This document shows positions 43,158 through 51,994 of a stretch of DNA of 64,000 nt, piece by piece (position 1 is the stretch's first letter; every line of letters begins with the position of its first letter). The translations under genes were made by a program, and so were the position numbers. Where the stretch lies: the NCBI GenBank assembly GCA_900542325.1, contig UQMY01000002.1:30858-94857 (forward strand). Reading direction: 5' to 3'. The notes under the pieces were generated by a model that saw only the letters and a program-made list of their open reading frames with translations, was not told the DNA's origin and did no database searches. The DNA comes from an uncultured Collinsella sp. Its GTDB lineage: Bacteria; Actinomycetota; Coriobacteriia; Coriobacteriales; Coriobacteriaceae.

Positions 43158-45041
43158 ATGGGTACCCGCGAGCGACATATCGGCCACGCGACCGCCCGAT
43201 CCGCGCCCGTGGCGGATCTTAGGGGCGGCAGGCTCTTCGCCATGCCGCGATTCCTTGTTGGCATATCGCATGGCGTGTATCGCCACCGCGTCTTTGTTAT
43301 CGCCGGCGCCATTACCGCGCTGTTCCTTATGCTTTTGGCAGTCTTGCCGGCACTGTTTGCCTCCGACCCCAAGCTTTCCAACACCGTGCCCGCCTATAGC
43401 GAGGTGTCCGAAGAGGTCGTGGATGCGCTCGTCCACTCGAGCTCTCTCCCGCTGCTTGTCGCCGCAATTGCATTTTCAATCTGGGGTGTGTTGGCGTACC
43501 TACGCTGCTTGGACTACGTCTTGCGCCGCCGCCTTGTTGCCATCGCCGCCATTTGTGCCCTGTGGATGATCGAGGTCATCCTCAAATATAAGTCGTTCAC
43601 GCCGTTCTATGCCACCGTGCTGTGGTACCTGTACTACGTGCCCATGACGCTCATTCCGCTGATCTACCAGCTGTGCGGTCTGCGCCTCGCGGGTTTGGAA
43701 CAGCATCGTATGGGGCGTCGGTACCGCACCGTTTTGTGGGTCATGGCTGTCCTGCTTATCGGCTTTGTGCTTACTAACGATGTTCATCAGCAGGTCTTCC
43801 ATTTCGATCGATCGAGTGGAACCTGGAGCAACGATTACACATATGGTTGGGGCTACGGTACCGTTCTGGTATGGACAGCCTTTAACTTCGTTGCCTTTTT
43901 TATCTTGGTAGGACGGTCCTCGTCTTTTCGTATTCAGCGTTTCTCGGGCACGGCGGCGCTCGTACTGCTGGGTGGCGCATTCTTTGCCGTCTCGTATGCG
44001 TTGCGCGTGCCCTGGGCATGGAGGCTCAACTTTTCGCTCGTCTATTGCGTCCTGTGCGTGGTGGCGATGGAAATCTGTCTCGATTGCGGTGTCATTCCGT
44101 CGTATCACGACATCGCCGGCATCTTCGACACCTTGCCGCTCGACCTCAAAGTTCTAACGCGCGACCTGCAGGAAGTCTATGCCACGCCGGCGTCAAAGCC
44201 AATGCCGGTAGGCGTGCGCGAGGAGTTGCGGACCCAGGAGCACGGCCACGCCCATGCCTTTGCTGTGGCGTCCGATCCCGATGTGGTGTACCGTGCCTTT
44301 CCACTGCTGGGCGGATCGGCCCTGCTTGCCCAAGACGTGTCGGATCTCAACGAGCTTAACCGTGAACTGGCACATCGTCGCATGGAACTGCAGCGTCAAA
44401 ACGAGCTGCTCGCCGCCGACTACGACCTTAAGACGCACCTGGCAGATCAAGAGGCCGAGACCTTGCTGGTCCAAGACGTGGACCAAGCACTTGTCCGCGC
44501 GCTCGAAGGGATGTACGACCTGCTGAGTTCGCTGCCGCCGTTGACCGACGAGGCGTCTTCGCACGAGCGTTACCGCATGCTGCAGCGCGCCAAGATGCTC
44601 GTCGCCTATTGCAAGCGCAAAGGGTCGCTCACGTTGGCACAGCACGGTGAGAGCGGTTTTGATCGCGACCGCATTCAGCTCATTGCCAACGAGCTCGCAA
44701 GCGACCTGCGCACCATCGATATCGATTGCGCCTCGATTATCGCCATACGGCGCCCGATGCACGCCAGTACGGTAAGCGCCCTGTACGACTGCGTGTATGA
44801 CTTTGCGTTTTTTGCCTACACCACCGACCATCCGGCGCTTATGTATCACTTGGGCGACCATGACCGGTGCAGTGTCGAGCTGCGCGCCACGCTTTTTTCC
44901 AACGATGATGAAGATCTTTCGCAGACGCCCGCTGCGCAAGAGCTCGAAAGCGCTCTGCAAGGGCGCAACGTGGCATACCGCCTTGAGGGCGAGCCCGGCC
45001 AGCTGCGCATGATCGTCTTGATGCCGAGGGCGGGTGAGTGA
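43158..45041 (+). CDS. 7TM sensor with degenerate kinase module
   Basis: This 627-residue protein has about eight hydrophobic helices in residues 30-315, the layout of the histidine-kinase 7TM sensor domain, followed by a coiled coil (LNRELAHRRMELQRQNELLAADYDL). The C-terminal 220 residues look like a kinase core, but no H box or N and G boxes can be found; the place of the N box reads YDCVYDFAFFAYT. It is probably an inactive partner of the kinase encoded next, with a 4-base overlap. ATG 43158 has no clear ribosome site; ATG 43242, just before the first helix, is an alternative. Confidence 0.7.
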   Translation: MGTRERHIGHATARSAPVADLRGGRLFAMPRFLVGISHGVYRHRVFVIAGAITALFLMLLAVLPALFASDPKLSNTVPAYSEVSEEVVDALVHSSSLPLLVAAIAFSIWGVLAYLRCLDYVLRRRLVAIAAICALWMIEVILKYKSFTPFYATVLWYLYYVPMTLIPLIYQLCGLRLAGLEQHRMGRRYRTVLWVMAVLLIGFVLTNDVHQQVFHFDRSSGTWSNDYTYGWGYGTVLVWTAFNFVAFFILVGRSSSFRIQRFSGTAALVLLGGAFFAVSYALRVPWAWRLNFSLVYCVLCVVAMEICLDCGVIPSYHDIAGIFDTLPLDLKVLTRDLQEVYATPASKPMPVGVREELRTQEHGHAHAFAVASDPDVVYRAFPLLGGSALLAQDVSDLNELNRELAHRRMELQRQNELLAADYDLKTHLADQEAETLLVQDVDQALVRALEGMYDLLSSLPPLTDEASSHERYRMLQRAKMLVAYCKRKGSLTLAQHGESGFDRDRIQLIANELASDLRTIDIDCASIIAIRRPMHASTVSALYDCVYDFAFFAYTTDHPALMYHLGDHDRCSVELRATLFSNDDEDLSQTPAAQELESALQGRNVAYRLEGEPGQLRMIVLMPRAGE

Positions 45042-46537
45042 CGATGCAGATTTCGCTCATCCTTCCCCAAATCGTTGCGCTCGATGTTGTCTTTGCCCTG
45101 GCTGCGTGTCTGCAGACGATCCACGTCCCGCTCATCGCATCGCGCCGCTCGTCCTATAACCGTAAGGTGATTTGTGCCTACGAGACGAGCCTTGTGCTTC
45201 ACCTGATGATTTCGGCGCTCATCTTATTCGCGTCGTCTGGCTCGTATCTGGTGGCGCCGCTTGACGTTTGCGCCAGGGCAATGGGCGGAGTGCTGTGGCT
45301 CAATGCCGCGATCTTTGCCTATGGCGTGGTGCTTATGGTGCACTATCGTCGCCCTGTCATGCTGGCCGAGCTGCTGCTTGTTGTCGCCGTTACACCGCCG
45401 GTGGTTTTTGCCATGGGCTCGGCGTGGGCCGTTGTCCTTGTCGCAGAGGGTGCGTTTTTCCTGTTCCGCTCCATCGCGGCGCTCTTGATGGACGTCCGTA
45501 ACCGCCAAGAGGACATCACCGCGTTCTCGACGATTGAAACCATCAACGTGATTCCCGTGGGCATCCTGTATCTGGACTCGAGGGGCCGTCCACTGCTCAT
45601 GAACCGCTGCATGCGCAAAAACCTGGTGGAGCTTCATATGCCCACCGACCTAGGCGATATGAGCGGTACATGGAACGACCTGCGCAAGCTCAGCATGCAA
45701 ATGCCCGAAGGCGGTAAGAACCGCGTGCGGATCAGCCTGGACCGCTTTGGTGAGGCGCGTGCGGTGGTCGAGGTTTCTCCCGCCGAGATTCGCCTGTTTG
45801 TGTGCGATGGCGTTATGGTCTCGGGCCGTTCGTTCGAGCGCATAATCGGTCTGGACGTGACAGAGTATGCGCATGCGCATGACCGCCTGGCGCAGGCCAA
45901 CCACCTGCTTGAGCTTGCGGGCCAAGAGCTCCAGGCCCAGATCGAAGAAGTCAAAAAAGTTGCCGACAATGCGGCCTATCTGCGCATGCGCGCCCGCGTT
46001 CACGATGTGATCGGCCAGCGCCTATCAATCCTTCATCGCTATTTGGAGGAGGGGCGCTTGGACGACGAGTCGCTCGAGCAGATCGACCCGCTGCTGCGCT
46101 CAATCGCTGCCGATCTGCGCAGCGGGGGCGACACCGAACCGGCAGAGCAACTGGGCGATATCGTCCATGCTTTTGGCCTGGTGAGCGTGCAGATCGATGT
46201 TGAGGGTGCGCTGCCTGAGGACGCGCGTGTCGCCGCTGCCTTTTTGCAGATTATCCGCGAGGCCTCGACCAACGCCACCAAGCATGCGCAGGCGCATCGG
46301 GTCCATGTGCGCTTGTGGCAGGAGAGGACGGATGCTGACGCCGTCGCGCACATGACGATTTCTAACGACGGGTCCCCGGCCCCCGTATCGTATCGCGAGG
46401 GAACGGGAATCCCAGGTATGAGGCATGTCGCGCAAGATCTGGGTGGCAGCCTAGAGGTCCACGCCACCCCGCCCTTTACGCTTACGGTATCCATTCCGCT
46501 TAACGCCAACGACACGTCCCAAAGGAGAAACTCATGA
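45038..46537 (+). CDS. Membrane sensor histidine kinase
   Basis: This kinase of about 499 residues has roughly six membrane helices (about 5-155), a PAS-like linker (ETINVIPVGILYLDSRGRPLLMN) and a coiled coil. The phospho-acceptor region is RVHDVIGQRLSILHRY and the ATPase domain has N box REASTNATKHAQA and G box EGTGIPGMRHVAQDLGG. The GTG start overlaps the upstream stop (GTGA), with ATG 45044 as an alternative. The stop overlaps the regulator start (ATGA), so the three genes are coupled. It should phosphorylate the downstream regulator. Confidence 0.85.
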   Translation: MTMQISLILPQIVALDVVFALAACLQTIHVPLIASRRSSYNRKVICAYETSLVLHLMISALILFASSGSYLVAPLDVCARAMGGVLWLNAAIFAYGVVLMVHYRRPVMLAELLLVVAVTPPVVFAMGSAWAVVLVAEGAFFLFRSIAALLMDVRNRQEDITAFSTIETINVIPVGILYLDSRGRPLLMNRCMRKNLVELHMPTDLGDMSGTWNDLRKLSMQMPEGGKNRVRISLDRFGEARAVVEVSPAEIRLFVCDGVMVSGRSFERIIGLDVTEYAHAHDRLAQANHLLELAGQELQAQIEEVKKVADNAAYLRMRARVHDVIGQRLSILHRYLEEGRLDDESLEQIDPLLRSIAADLRSGGDTEPAEQLGDIVHAFGLVSVQIDVEGALPEDARVAAAFLQIIREASTNATKHAQAHRVHVRLWQERTDADAVAHMTISNDGSPAPVSYREGTGIPGMRHVAQDLGGSLEVHATPPFTLTVSIPLNANDTSQRRNS

Positions 46538-47157
46538 TCCGCGTGTTAATTGTCGAAGATCAGGCCATCCTGCGCGAGAGCCTGGCGCGCTCCGTTGGCG
46601 ACCAGCCCGATATGACCGTCGTTGCCGCGATCGCCGATGCCTCCGAGGCCTTGGGTGTCGCGCTCAAGGAGCGCCCGGACATGATACTGATGGACGTGTG
46701 CACCGAACACGATTCAAACGGCATCGTGGCGGCGGCACGCATCAAGGAGCAGCTGCCCGAGTGTCGCATCATTATCATGACAGGCATGCCCGAGATCACC
46801 TTTGTCGATCAGGCCCGCGAGGCGGGCGTCGATAGCTTTGTGTACAAGAACGTCGGTATCGACGAGCTGTTCGCCGTGATGCGCTCCACGCTGGCGGGTT
46901 ACTGCACGTTTCCCAAGCCGCCCGAGAGCATCTTCTCGGGCACGGCGGCCCTCGACGATGTCGAGCTGTCGATCTTGCGCCTTGCCTGCGAGGGTAAAAG
47001 CCGCCGCGAGATTGCGGCCGAGCTGTTTATGAGCGAGGGCACCATCAAGCGCCGCATCTCGGAGATCCTGAGCAAGACCGGCTACGACAACATCATGCGC
47101 CTGGCCGTGCATGCGGTGACCGAGGGCAGCATCGTTCCCAACATGGAGCGCCCGTAA
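46534..47157 (+). CDS. NarL/LuxR-type response regulator
   Basis: This 207-residue regulator has a receiver domain (D8, D9-like acidic pair VEDQ, phospho-acceptor in LMDVCTEHDSNG, lysine in FVYKNVG) and a LuxR-type helix-turn-helix (LACEGKSRREIAAELFMSEGTIKRRISEIL). It is the third gene of the coupled signalling operon. Two terminator hairpins follow. Its targets are not visible nearby; the leftward lipoprotein and SPFH genes are convergent and so not obviously linked. Confidence 0.92.
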   Translation: MIRVLIVEDQAILRESLARSVGDQPDMTVVAAIADASEALGVALKERPDMILMDVCTEHDSNGIVAAARIKEQLPECRIIIMTGMPEITFVDQAREAGVDSFVYKNVGIDELFAVMRSTLAGYCTFPKPPESIFSGTAALDDVELSILRLACEGKSRREIAAELFMSEGTIKRRISEILSKTGYDNIMRLAVHAVTEGSIVPNMERP

Positions 47158-47193
47158 TCGACGCGCTCACCCGTGTTCCGGCGCCGCAAAGAT

Positions 47194-47234
47194 AGGCCGC
47201 CCACCGTTTCGCATCTAAAAACGGCGGGCGGCCT
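47194..47234 (+). terminator. Hairpin after the signalling operon
   Basis: AGGCCGCCCACCGTTT pairs with AAACGGCGGGCGGCCT with one mismatch. It lies between convergent genes and can serve the rightward operon. Confidence 0.75.
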
Positions 47235-47269
47235 GCTTGTATGGGCAGTGCTGTCGGCATAAAGCGGCG

Positions 47270-47296
47270 GGGCCGCAGGATCATCTCCTGCGGCCC
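47270..47296. terminator. Second hairpin between convergent genes
   Basis: GGGCCGCAGGA and TCCTGCGGCCC form an 11-bp stem with a five-base loop, placed to serve the leftward lipoprotein gene. Confidence 0.65.
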
Positions 47297-47348
47297 TGTC
47301 TGGTGTGCGCGGATGTGTCCGCCAATCCGCGGCTGATGTTACGTGCCG

Positions 47349-48191
47349 TTACGCGATGGTTGCGCTGTAGGAGGCAACGTCCTCGTAGGAATCGGTCAGG
47401 TAGGCGTCGATGCCGATGGTCGTATTGACCAGGTCGTCAAGGCTATCGAGCGTGCCGTTCGAGAACGTGAATTCCTCGGTGGCGTTGGTGCCGGGCATCA
47501 GGTGAGCCGAGAACCAGGGTTCCTTCATGGTGCCGTTGACGTTGGTCTTGCCGCTGGGGGCGTAGAAGGTCAGGTCCTTGTCGCTCTTGTTGGTGATGTT
47601 GACGACAAAACCGATGTCGCCCCACTCGTCCTTGAACTTCTCGGTGATGGTGATGGTGCACAGGTCGTCATCGGCAACGGTGACGGCGGGGGAGATTTCA
47701 ATCTTCTGGACGTCGTCGTCTTCGACGGCCTCGTCGATCTCTTCTTCCTTCTCGGCCGCCTCGCGATCCTTCTTCACCGTGCCGGACAGGTCCTTGTCGG
47801 ACTTGGTAAAGACAAGATTGCCGTCATCCTCTTCGAGGATGAGCTTGCCGTCCTTGAGCTTCATGTCATGCGACTCGTCTTCGGCGGTGATGGTTACGGT
47901 GGTGGCGTCCTTTGCCTCCCATTTAAGGTCGACGACTTCAAGGAACAGGTCGAGGGCACCTGTACCGTCCTCATCGAGAATCAGGACGCAGTGCACACCC
48001 CAATCCTCGAGCATCTTCATGTACTCATCGGTCAGTTCTTCGCCCTCCAGGGTTCCACCCGAGAGTTCCCAGCTGCCGACGAAGTTGGCCTTGGGGTCTT
48101 TGCCGCCGCCGCTGCAGCCCGTCAGGGCAAAGGCGAGCGCAAGGACGCATGTCAGAAATGCGAGTACGGACTTTTTGAACGTTGTCTTCAT
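47349..48191 (-). CDS. Lipoprotein of unknown function
   Basis: This 280-residue protein starts with a lipoprotein signal peptide (MKTTFKKSVLAFLTCVLALA) that ends in the lipobox LTGC, with the lipidated cysteine near residue 25. The mature part has a lipocalin-like or copper-resistance-like beta segment (FVGSWELSGGTLEGEEL), a stretch with many acidic residues and a C-terminal DUF-like beta domain. ATG 48191 has AAGGAGG just upstream; the frame from 48428 is a shadow. It lies 80 bases after the SPFH gene and may be the last gene of that leftward operon. Confidence 0.82.
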   Translation of the reverse strand: MKTTFKKSVLAFLTCVLALAFALTGCSGGGKDPKANFVGSWELSGGTLEGEELTDEYMKMLEDWGVHCVLILDEDGTGALDLFLEVVDLKWEAKDATTVTITAEDESHDMKLKDGKLILEEDDGNLVFTKSDKDLSGTVKKDREAAEKEEEIDEAVEDDDVQKIEISPAVTVADDDLCTITITEKFKDEWGDIGFVVNITNKSDKDLTFYAPSGKTNVNGTMKEPWFSAHLMPGTNATEEFTFSNGTLDSLDDLVNTTIGIDAYLTDSYEDVASYSATIA

Positions 48192-48271
48192 GGTGTCCTC
48201 CTTTATCGAACGAAACCCATAGAAGCAAATGCGGGGGTGGCGGATCCCCCGCCAATTACCAGGTAGAGGGG

Positions 48272-49513
48272 CTAGGGCCTGGGCGTTCCGCAGTTGCTGC
48301 AGAACTTGCCGCCGTTTTCGCTGCCGCAGTTGGGGCAGAACCACTTGGCCGGTGCCGGGGCGGGTGCGGGACTGCCGCACTCGGAGCAGAACTTGCCGGT
48401 GTTGGTGGCGCCGCAGCTGCAGGTCCATGTGCCGGCCGCGGGGGCAGCGGCAGGAGCCGGTGCGGGAGCGGGTGCCGGAGCCGGCTGCGGGGCGGCCTGC
48501 TGCTGTGCCTGGCCGGCGGCGAACAGCTGGCTGGCGTTCATGCCGCCCATGCCACCTGCCATGCCCATGCCCATAAAGCCTGCCATCGCGCCGTTGGGAT
48601 TGGCGGCTGCCGCGCGCATTGCGTCGCTCTGGGCGCTGGCAATGTTGGCTGCCGCCATAGTGGGATCGCGCATGACGGCGGCCTTCTGCAGGTCCTTGAT
48701 CATCTGCTCGTCTTCTTGCGAGGCTGCGATGGAGTTGACGCCAAAGCTCACGATCTCGACACCACGCAGGTCGCGCCAGTCGGCAGAGAGGACCTCGTTG
48801 AGCGCGCGGGCGAGCTCGGTGGTGTGACCGGGGATGGCGCTGTAGCGAATGCCCATCTCCGAGATCTTGGCAAAGGCGGGCTGCAGGGCGGTGAGCAGCT
48901 CGGACTTAAGCTGGCTGTCGATCTTGTCGCGCGTGTAGCTATCGGTCACGTTGCCGCACACGTTGGTGTAGAACAGCAGCGGGTTGGTGATGCGGTACGA
49001 GTACTCGCCGTTGCAGCGCACGGAGATGTCAACGTCCAGGCCAATGTTGTTATCGGCCACGCGGAAGGGCACGGGCGAGGCGGTGCCGTACTTGTTGCTG
49101 ATGATCTCCTTGGTGTTGATGAAGTAGACGCGCTGGTCCTTGCCCGCGTCGCCGCCAAAGGTAAAGCGGCTGCCGATATTGGCGAAGGTCTCCTTGATGG
49201 AATCGCCCAGGTTGCCGCTAAAGACGCTCGGCTCGCTGCCGGTATCGAAGACGAACTCACCGGGCTCCAGTGCGACTTCGATGATCTTGCCGTTTTGCAC
49301 CACGAGCATGCCCTGGCCGTCGTTGACGGCGATGACCGAGCCGTTGGAGATGACGTTGTCCTCGCCGCGCGTGTTGGAGCTGCGGCCACCGGTGCGTTTG
49401 CTGCCCTTGCAGGCCAAGACGTCAGCAGGCATCGATTCGCAGTAGATTAATTCCTTCCACTGGTCGGCCATGACGCCGCCGGCAGCTCCCAATCCAGCTT
49501 TCAAGAGTCCCAT
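48272..49513 (-). CDS. SPFH-domain protein with zinc ribbons (YdjI-like)
   Basis: This 413-residue protein has an SPFH/band-7 domain (about 25-290), an Ala/Met/Gly-rich region, a Pro-Ala linker and two C-terminal zinc ribbons (WTCSCGATNTGKFCSECG; WFCPNCGSENGGKFCSNCG). It corresponds to the YdjI/virion-core-protein-like group. In Bacillus, YdjI works with the zinc-ribbon membrane protein YdjG to hold PspA at the membrane under envelope stress. The gene upstream encodes a YdjG-like protein, which supports the match. No PspA gene is in the window. AAAGGAAG precedes the ATG. Confidence 0.85.
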   Translation of the reverse strand: MGLLKAGLGAAGGVMADQWKELIYCESMPADVLACKGSKRTGGRSSNTRGEDNVISNGSVIAVNDGQGMLVVQNGKIIEVALEPGEFVFDTGSEPSVFSGNLGDSIKETFANIGSRFTFGGDAGKDQRVYFINTKEIISNKYGTASPVPFRVADNNIGLDVDISVRCNGEYSYRITNPLLFYTNVCGNVTDSYTRDKIDSQLKSELLTALQPAFAKISEMGIRYSAIPGHTTELARALNEVLSADWRDLRGVEIVSFGVNSIAASQEDEQMIKDLQKAAVMRDPTMAAANIASAQSDAMRAAAANPNGAMAGFMGMGMAGGMGGMNASQLFAAGQAQQQAAPQPAPAPAPAPAPAAAPAAGTWTCSCGATNTGKFCSECGSPAPAPAPAKWFCPNCGSENGGKFCSNCGTPRP

Positions 49514-49561
49514 GGTGATCTTCCTTTCTCGTCAAAGGCCGGGTGGTATTGGTCGGATTGC

Positions 49562-50884
49562 TTAGTCGTCCTTGTCGTCTTTCATGACAACGGTGGTCTC
49601 GGTGTGGTTGAAGGTGTCGTGCTTCTCGGTCAGGTCGAGCTCGCCGCAGTACTCGTCGGCGTGGGTGGCCTCGTTGGCCGTCTTGAGCTGGCCTACCAGT
49701 AGCACGTCTCCGATAATCACGATGATCAGCGGCGCGACGATGTTGATGAGGATGCCCTCGATATCAAAGGCGAGGTAATCCGGATCGAAGGCGTTCTCAC
49801 CCATAAAGAGAATCTGGGAGAGGATAAATCCGATCACAAAGAACAGCACCGAGGCAATAGCGAGCTTGGGCTTGGAGCAGGGGAGCTCGCCGACCAAGCG
49901 GCCGGTCTGGCCGTTCATGGCAAACAGGTAGCTCTTGCCGTTCCACGAGGTGGAGAGCATCCAGACGGGGAACAGGGCGTAGTCGCTGTCTTCCCAGGTG
50001 TAGTCGAGCTGCTTGCTTTCGACCGTGGCATCGTCGTATTCGTCGACGACAGTCTCGCGCAGGGCCGAGATCGTGCTTTCTTCCATACGGCGCTCGGCGC
50101 GCGCCTTGCAGGTCTCGCAGTCCTCGTCGTAACGGTTGGCGATGTAGCCGGGCATATATGCGACCGAGAACGGACGCAGCGCGTCGTAGTCAAACGGCTC
50201 GATGGCGTCCATGTGGCCGTCGGGCATCTTGGACGATCCGTCGACGGGCACGCGCTTAAACGAGATATTGCCCTTGCGATAGGCATCGTAGTGGTCGGTG
50301 GTCGTGACGGTGCGGTCGGATTCCTCGGTCACGGTCTCGTTGGTCGCGTCAAAGTACACTTCGCCGTCCACGCGGGCGCCGTAGAGCCAAAACGGCACGT
50401 AGACACCTTGGACCTCGTCGATGTGGTTGCCGGTGACAAAGCTCTTGGGCAGCAAGATCTTGCCCTTGTAGTGTCCCTTGAGTGCGGCCGTGACGTCGTC
50501 GCGCCCGAGCTTAAACGGAATCACCAGGTCGGGCGAGAAGTCGCCAGAGAGCTGGCCGGGCGCCACGGCGGAGTTGCCGCAGTACGGGCAGGTGGTGACG
50601 GCGACGGTGCCGTCGGATACGAGCTCGGCGCCGCACGACGAGCAGATGTAGCCGGCGTTTTGGGCGAGCTCCTGCACGGCATCGTCGGCAGCAGGTTTGG
50701 GAGCTGCGGCTGCGGCATCGGCTTTGGCATCTGCCTTGTCCTGGCGCTCGCGATAGAGGGCCTCGACTTCTTCGACTTCAAAGCGTGAGTCACAGTAGTC
50801 GCAGACGAGCTTTTGCTCGGCACTGGCAAAGTGAAGGGGGCCGCCACACGCGGGGCACTGATAGTTGACGCTCTCGAAGGCCAT
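49562..50884 (-). CDS. Zinc-ribbon membrane protein (YdjG-like)
   Basis: This 440-residue protein begins with a TFIIB-type zinc ribbon (YQCPACGGPL ... LVCDYCDSRF), then an Ala/Asp-rich linker and a second zinc ribbon (ICSSCGAEL ... TTCPYCGNS). A large globular domain contains CETCKAR and the C-terminus has two transmembrane helices (about 345-365 and 385-405). The layout matches YdjG-type proteins, which pair with SPFH partners. It follows the DUF4428 gene by 24 bases and precedes the SPFH gene by 48. AAAGGA precedes the ATG. Confidence 0.82.
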   Translation of the reverse strand: MAFESVNYQCPACGGPLHFASAEQKLVCDYCDSRFEVEEVEALYRERQDKADAKADAAAAAPKPAADDAVQELAQNAGYICSSCGAELVSDGTVAVTTCPYCGNSAVAPGQLSGDFSPDLVIPFKLGRDDVTAALKGHYKGKILLPKSFVTGNHIDEVQGVYVPFWLYGARVDGEVYFDATNETVTEESDRTVTTTDHYDAYRKGNISFKRVPVDGSSKMPDGHMDAIEPFDYDALRPFSVAYMPGYIANRYDEDCETCKARAERRMEESTISALRETVVDEYDDATVESKQLDYTWEDSDYALFPVWMLSTSWNGKSYLFAMNGQTGRLVGELPCSKPKLAIASVLFFVIGFILSQILFMGENAFDPDYLAFDIEGILINIVAPLIIVIIGDVLLVGQLKTANEATHADEYCGELDLTEKHDTFNHTETTVVMKDDKDD

Positions 50885-50908
50885 GATCGGTCCTTTCCGT
50901 GCCGGAGG

Positions 50909-51646
50909 CTATGCGCCGATGGCGCCGCCGCAGTATTCGCAGCGCCCACTGGCATCGGGAATGGTGGTGGCTCCGCAGAAGGGGCAGGTCACCGCGGTCT
51001 TGGGGGCCTTGGCGGCCACGACGCTGTCGCGCGTCTCCTGGCGCAGCTGCACCAGCGCGTCGCGGACCTCGGTTGCCTGGCGCTTGGCCTCGCGGTATTC
51101 GATGGAGCCGCGCTGATCGATGGTGGAGTCGTTTACGCGCAGGTTGATCTCGGTAAAGTACGGCGTGTTGACGTGAATGGTCAGATTAAAGTCGTAATCC
51201 AGGTCGTAGCGCGGCGGGTTGTAGCTCTCGCGCTCGCCGTCCTTGGTCTCGCGATAGATTTCGGTGCGATGCTCGTCGATATCCATATCGCAGCCGAGTA
51301 CCTGCGAGAACTCGATGATGTCGGGATTGGCGTCGCGCCAGCGGCTCTGCGAGGTGATGATCAGCAGGCCCGCGTCCTCATCGAGCATAATATTGGTGCG
51401 CCCGGCAGAAAGCGTGCGCGTGGGGTTGAACGACGCCAGACGCTCGGCGTTGGCCTCGCGGTAGGCGAGCTGCTCGCGGATATCGTCCGCGGTGCTGGAG
51501 CGATAGCCGTGAAAGCAGGGGGAGAGCTTGCCGGCGCACTCTTTGCACAGGTAGCCTTCATTGATTTTTGTCTTACCTAGAAGTCCCAGCTCGGTACCGC
51601 AAATCGCGCACTCTTTCTTCTCGAACATCTTGTCAAAGAAGCCCAT
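50909..51646 (-). CDS. DUF4428 zinc-finger protein
   Basis: This 245-residue protein opens with a DUF4428-type zinc finger (CAICGTELGLLGKTKINEGYLCKEC) and closes with a second zinc ribbon (CPFCGATTIPDASGRCEYCG). The middle is a globular, DUF4429/SHOCT-neighbour-like domain (TNIMLDEDAGLLIITSQ). GGGAGGC precedes the ATG. It is the first gene of the leftward zinc-ribbon/SPFH cassette. Function unknown. Confidence 0.8.
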   Translation of the reverse strand: MGFFDKMFEKKECAICGTELGLLGKTKINEGYLCKECAGKLSPCFHGYRSSTADDIREQLAYREANAERLASFNPTRTLSAGRTNIMLDEDAGLLIITSQSRWRDANPDIIEFSQVLGCDMDIDEHRTEIYRETKDGERESYNPPRYDLDYDFNLTIHVNTPYFTEINLRVNDSTIDQRGSIEYREAKRQATEVRDALVQLRQETRDSVVAAKAPKTAVTCPFCGATTIPDASGRCEYCGGAIGA

Positions 51647-51767
51647 GGCTGCCTCCCATCAACTGGTAGCGTGTGTCACTTTTGATGATGGGGGAGTGCG
51701 CAGCCTTTCACGATACCCAGACGGCTCAACGAGTCTCCACAACTGGGACACATGGCCCATTTTTCCT

Positions 51768-51956
51768 ACTCATTGGGGACGTACTTAAATGAGTGAAACT
51801 ACTCATTTAAGTACGTTCCCAATGAGTGCCCGCAGAATGAGAGTGGATAATCTCCCGTTTTTGGCCTGTGTGCAGGCTCAAAGTGGGAGATTATCCACTC
51901 TCGTCATTTGGGCGTCAAAAAATCCTCGTTCGTTTGGCGCCTGGGGACACTCTTTG
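51768..51956. repeat. GGGGAC hairpin plus AGAGTGGATAATCTCCC hairpin
   Basis: ACTCATTGGGGACGTACTTA (51768) pairs with its near-complement ending at 51827. It is followed by GAGAGTGGATAATCTCCC at 51839 and its complement at 51885. The last part is a near copy of 42931-43034. The 348-base gap 51647-51994 otherwise holds only the upstream region of the zinc-ribbon operon. Confidence 0.8.
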
Positions 51957-51994
51957 TCGAATGCGGCGGCTGCCGAATGTGGGCGCCGTCCTTG

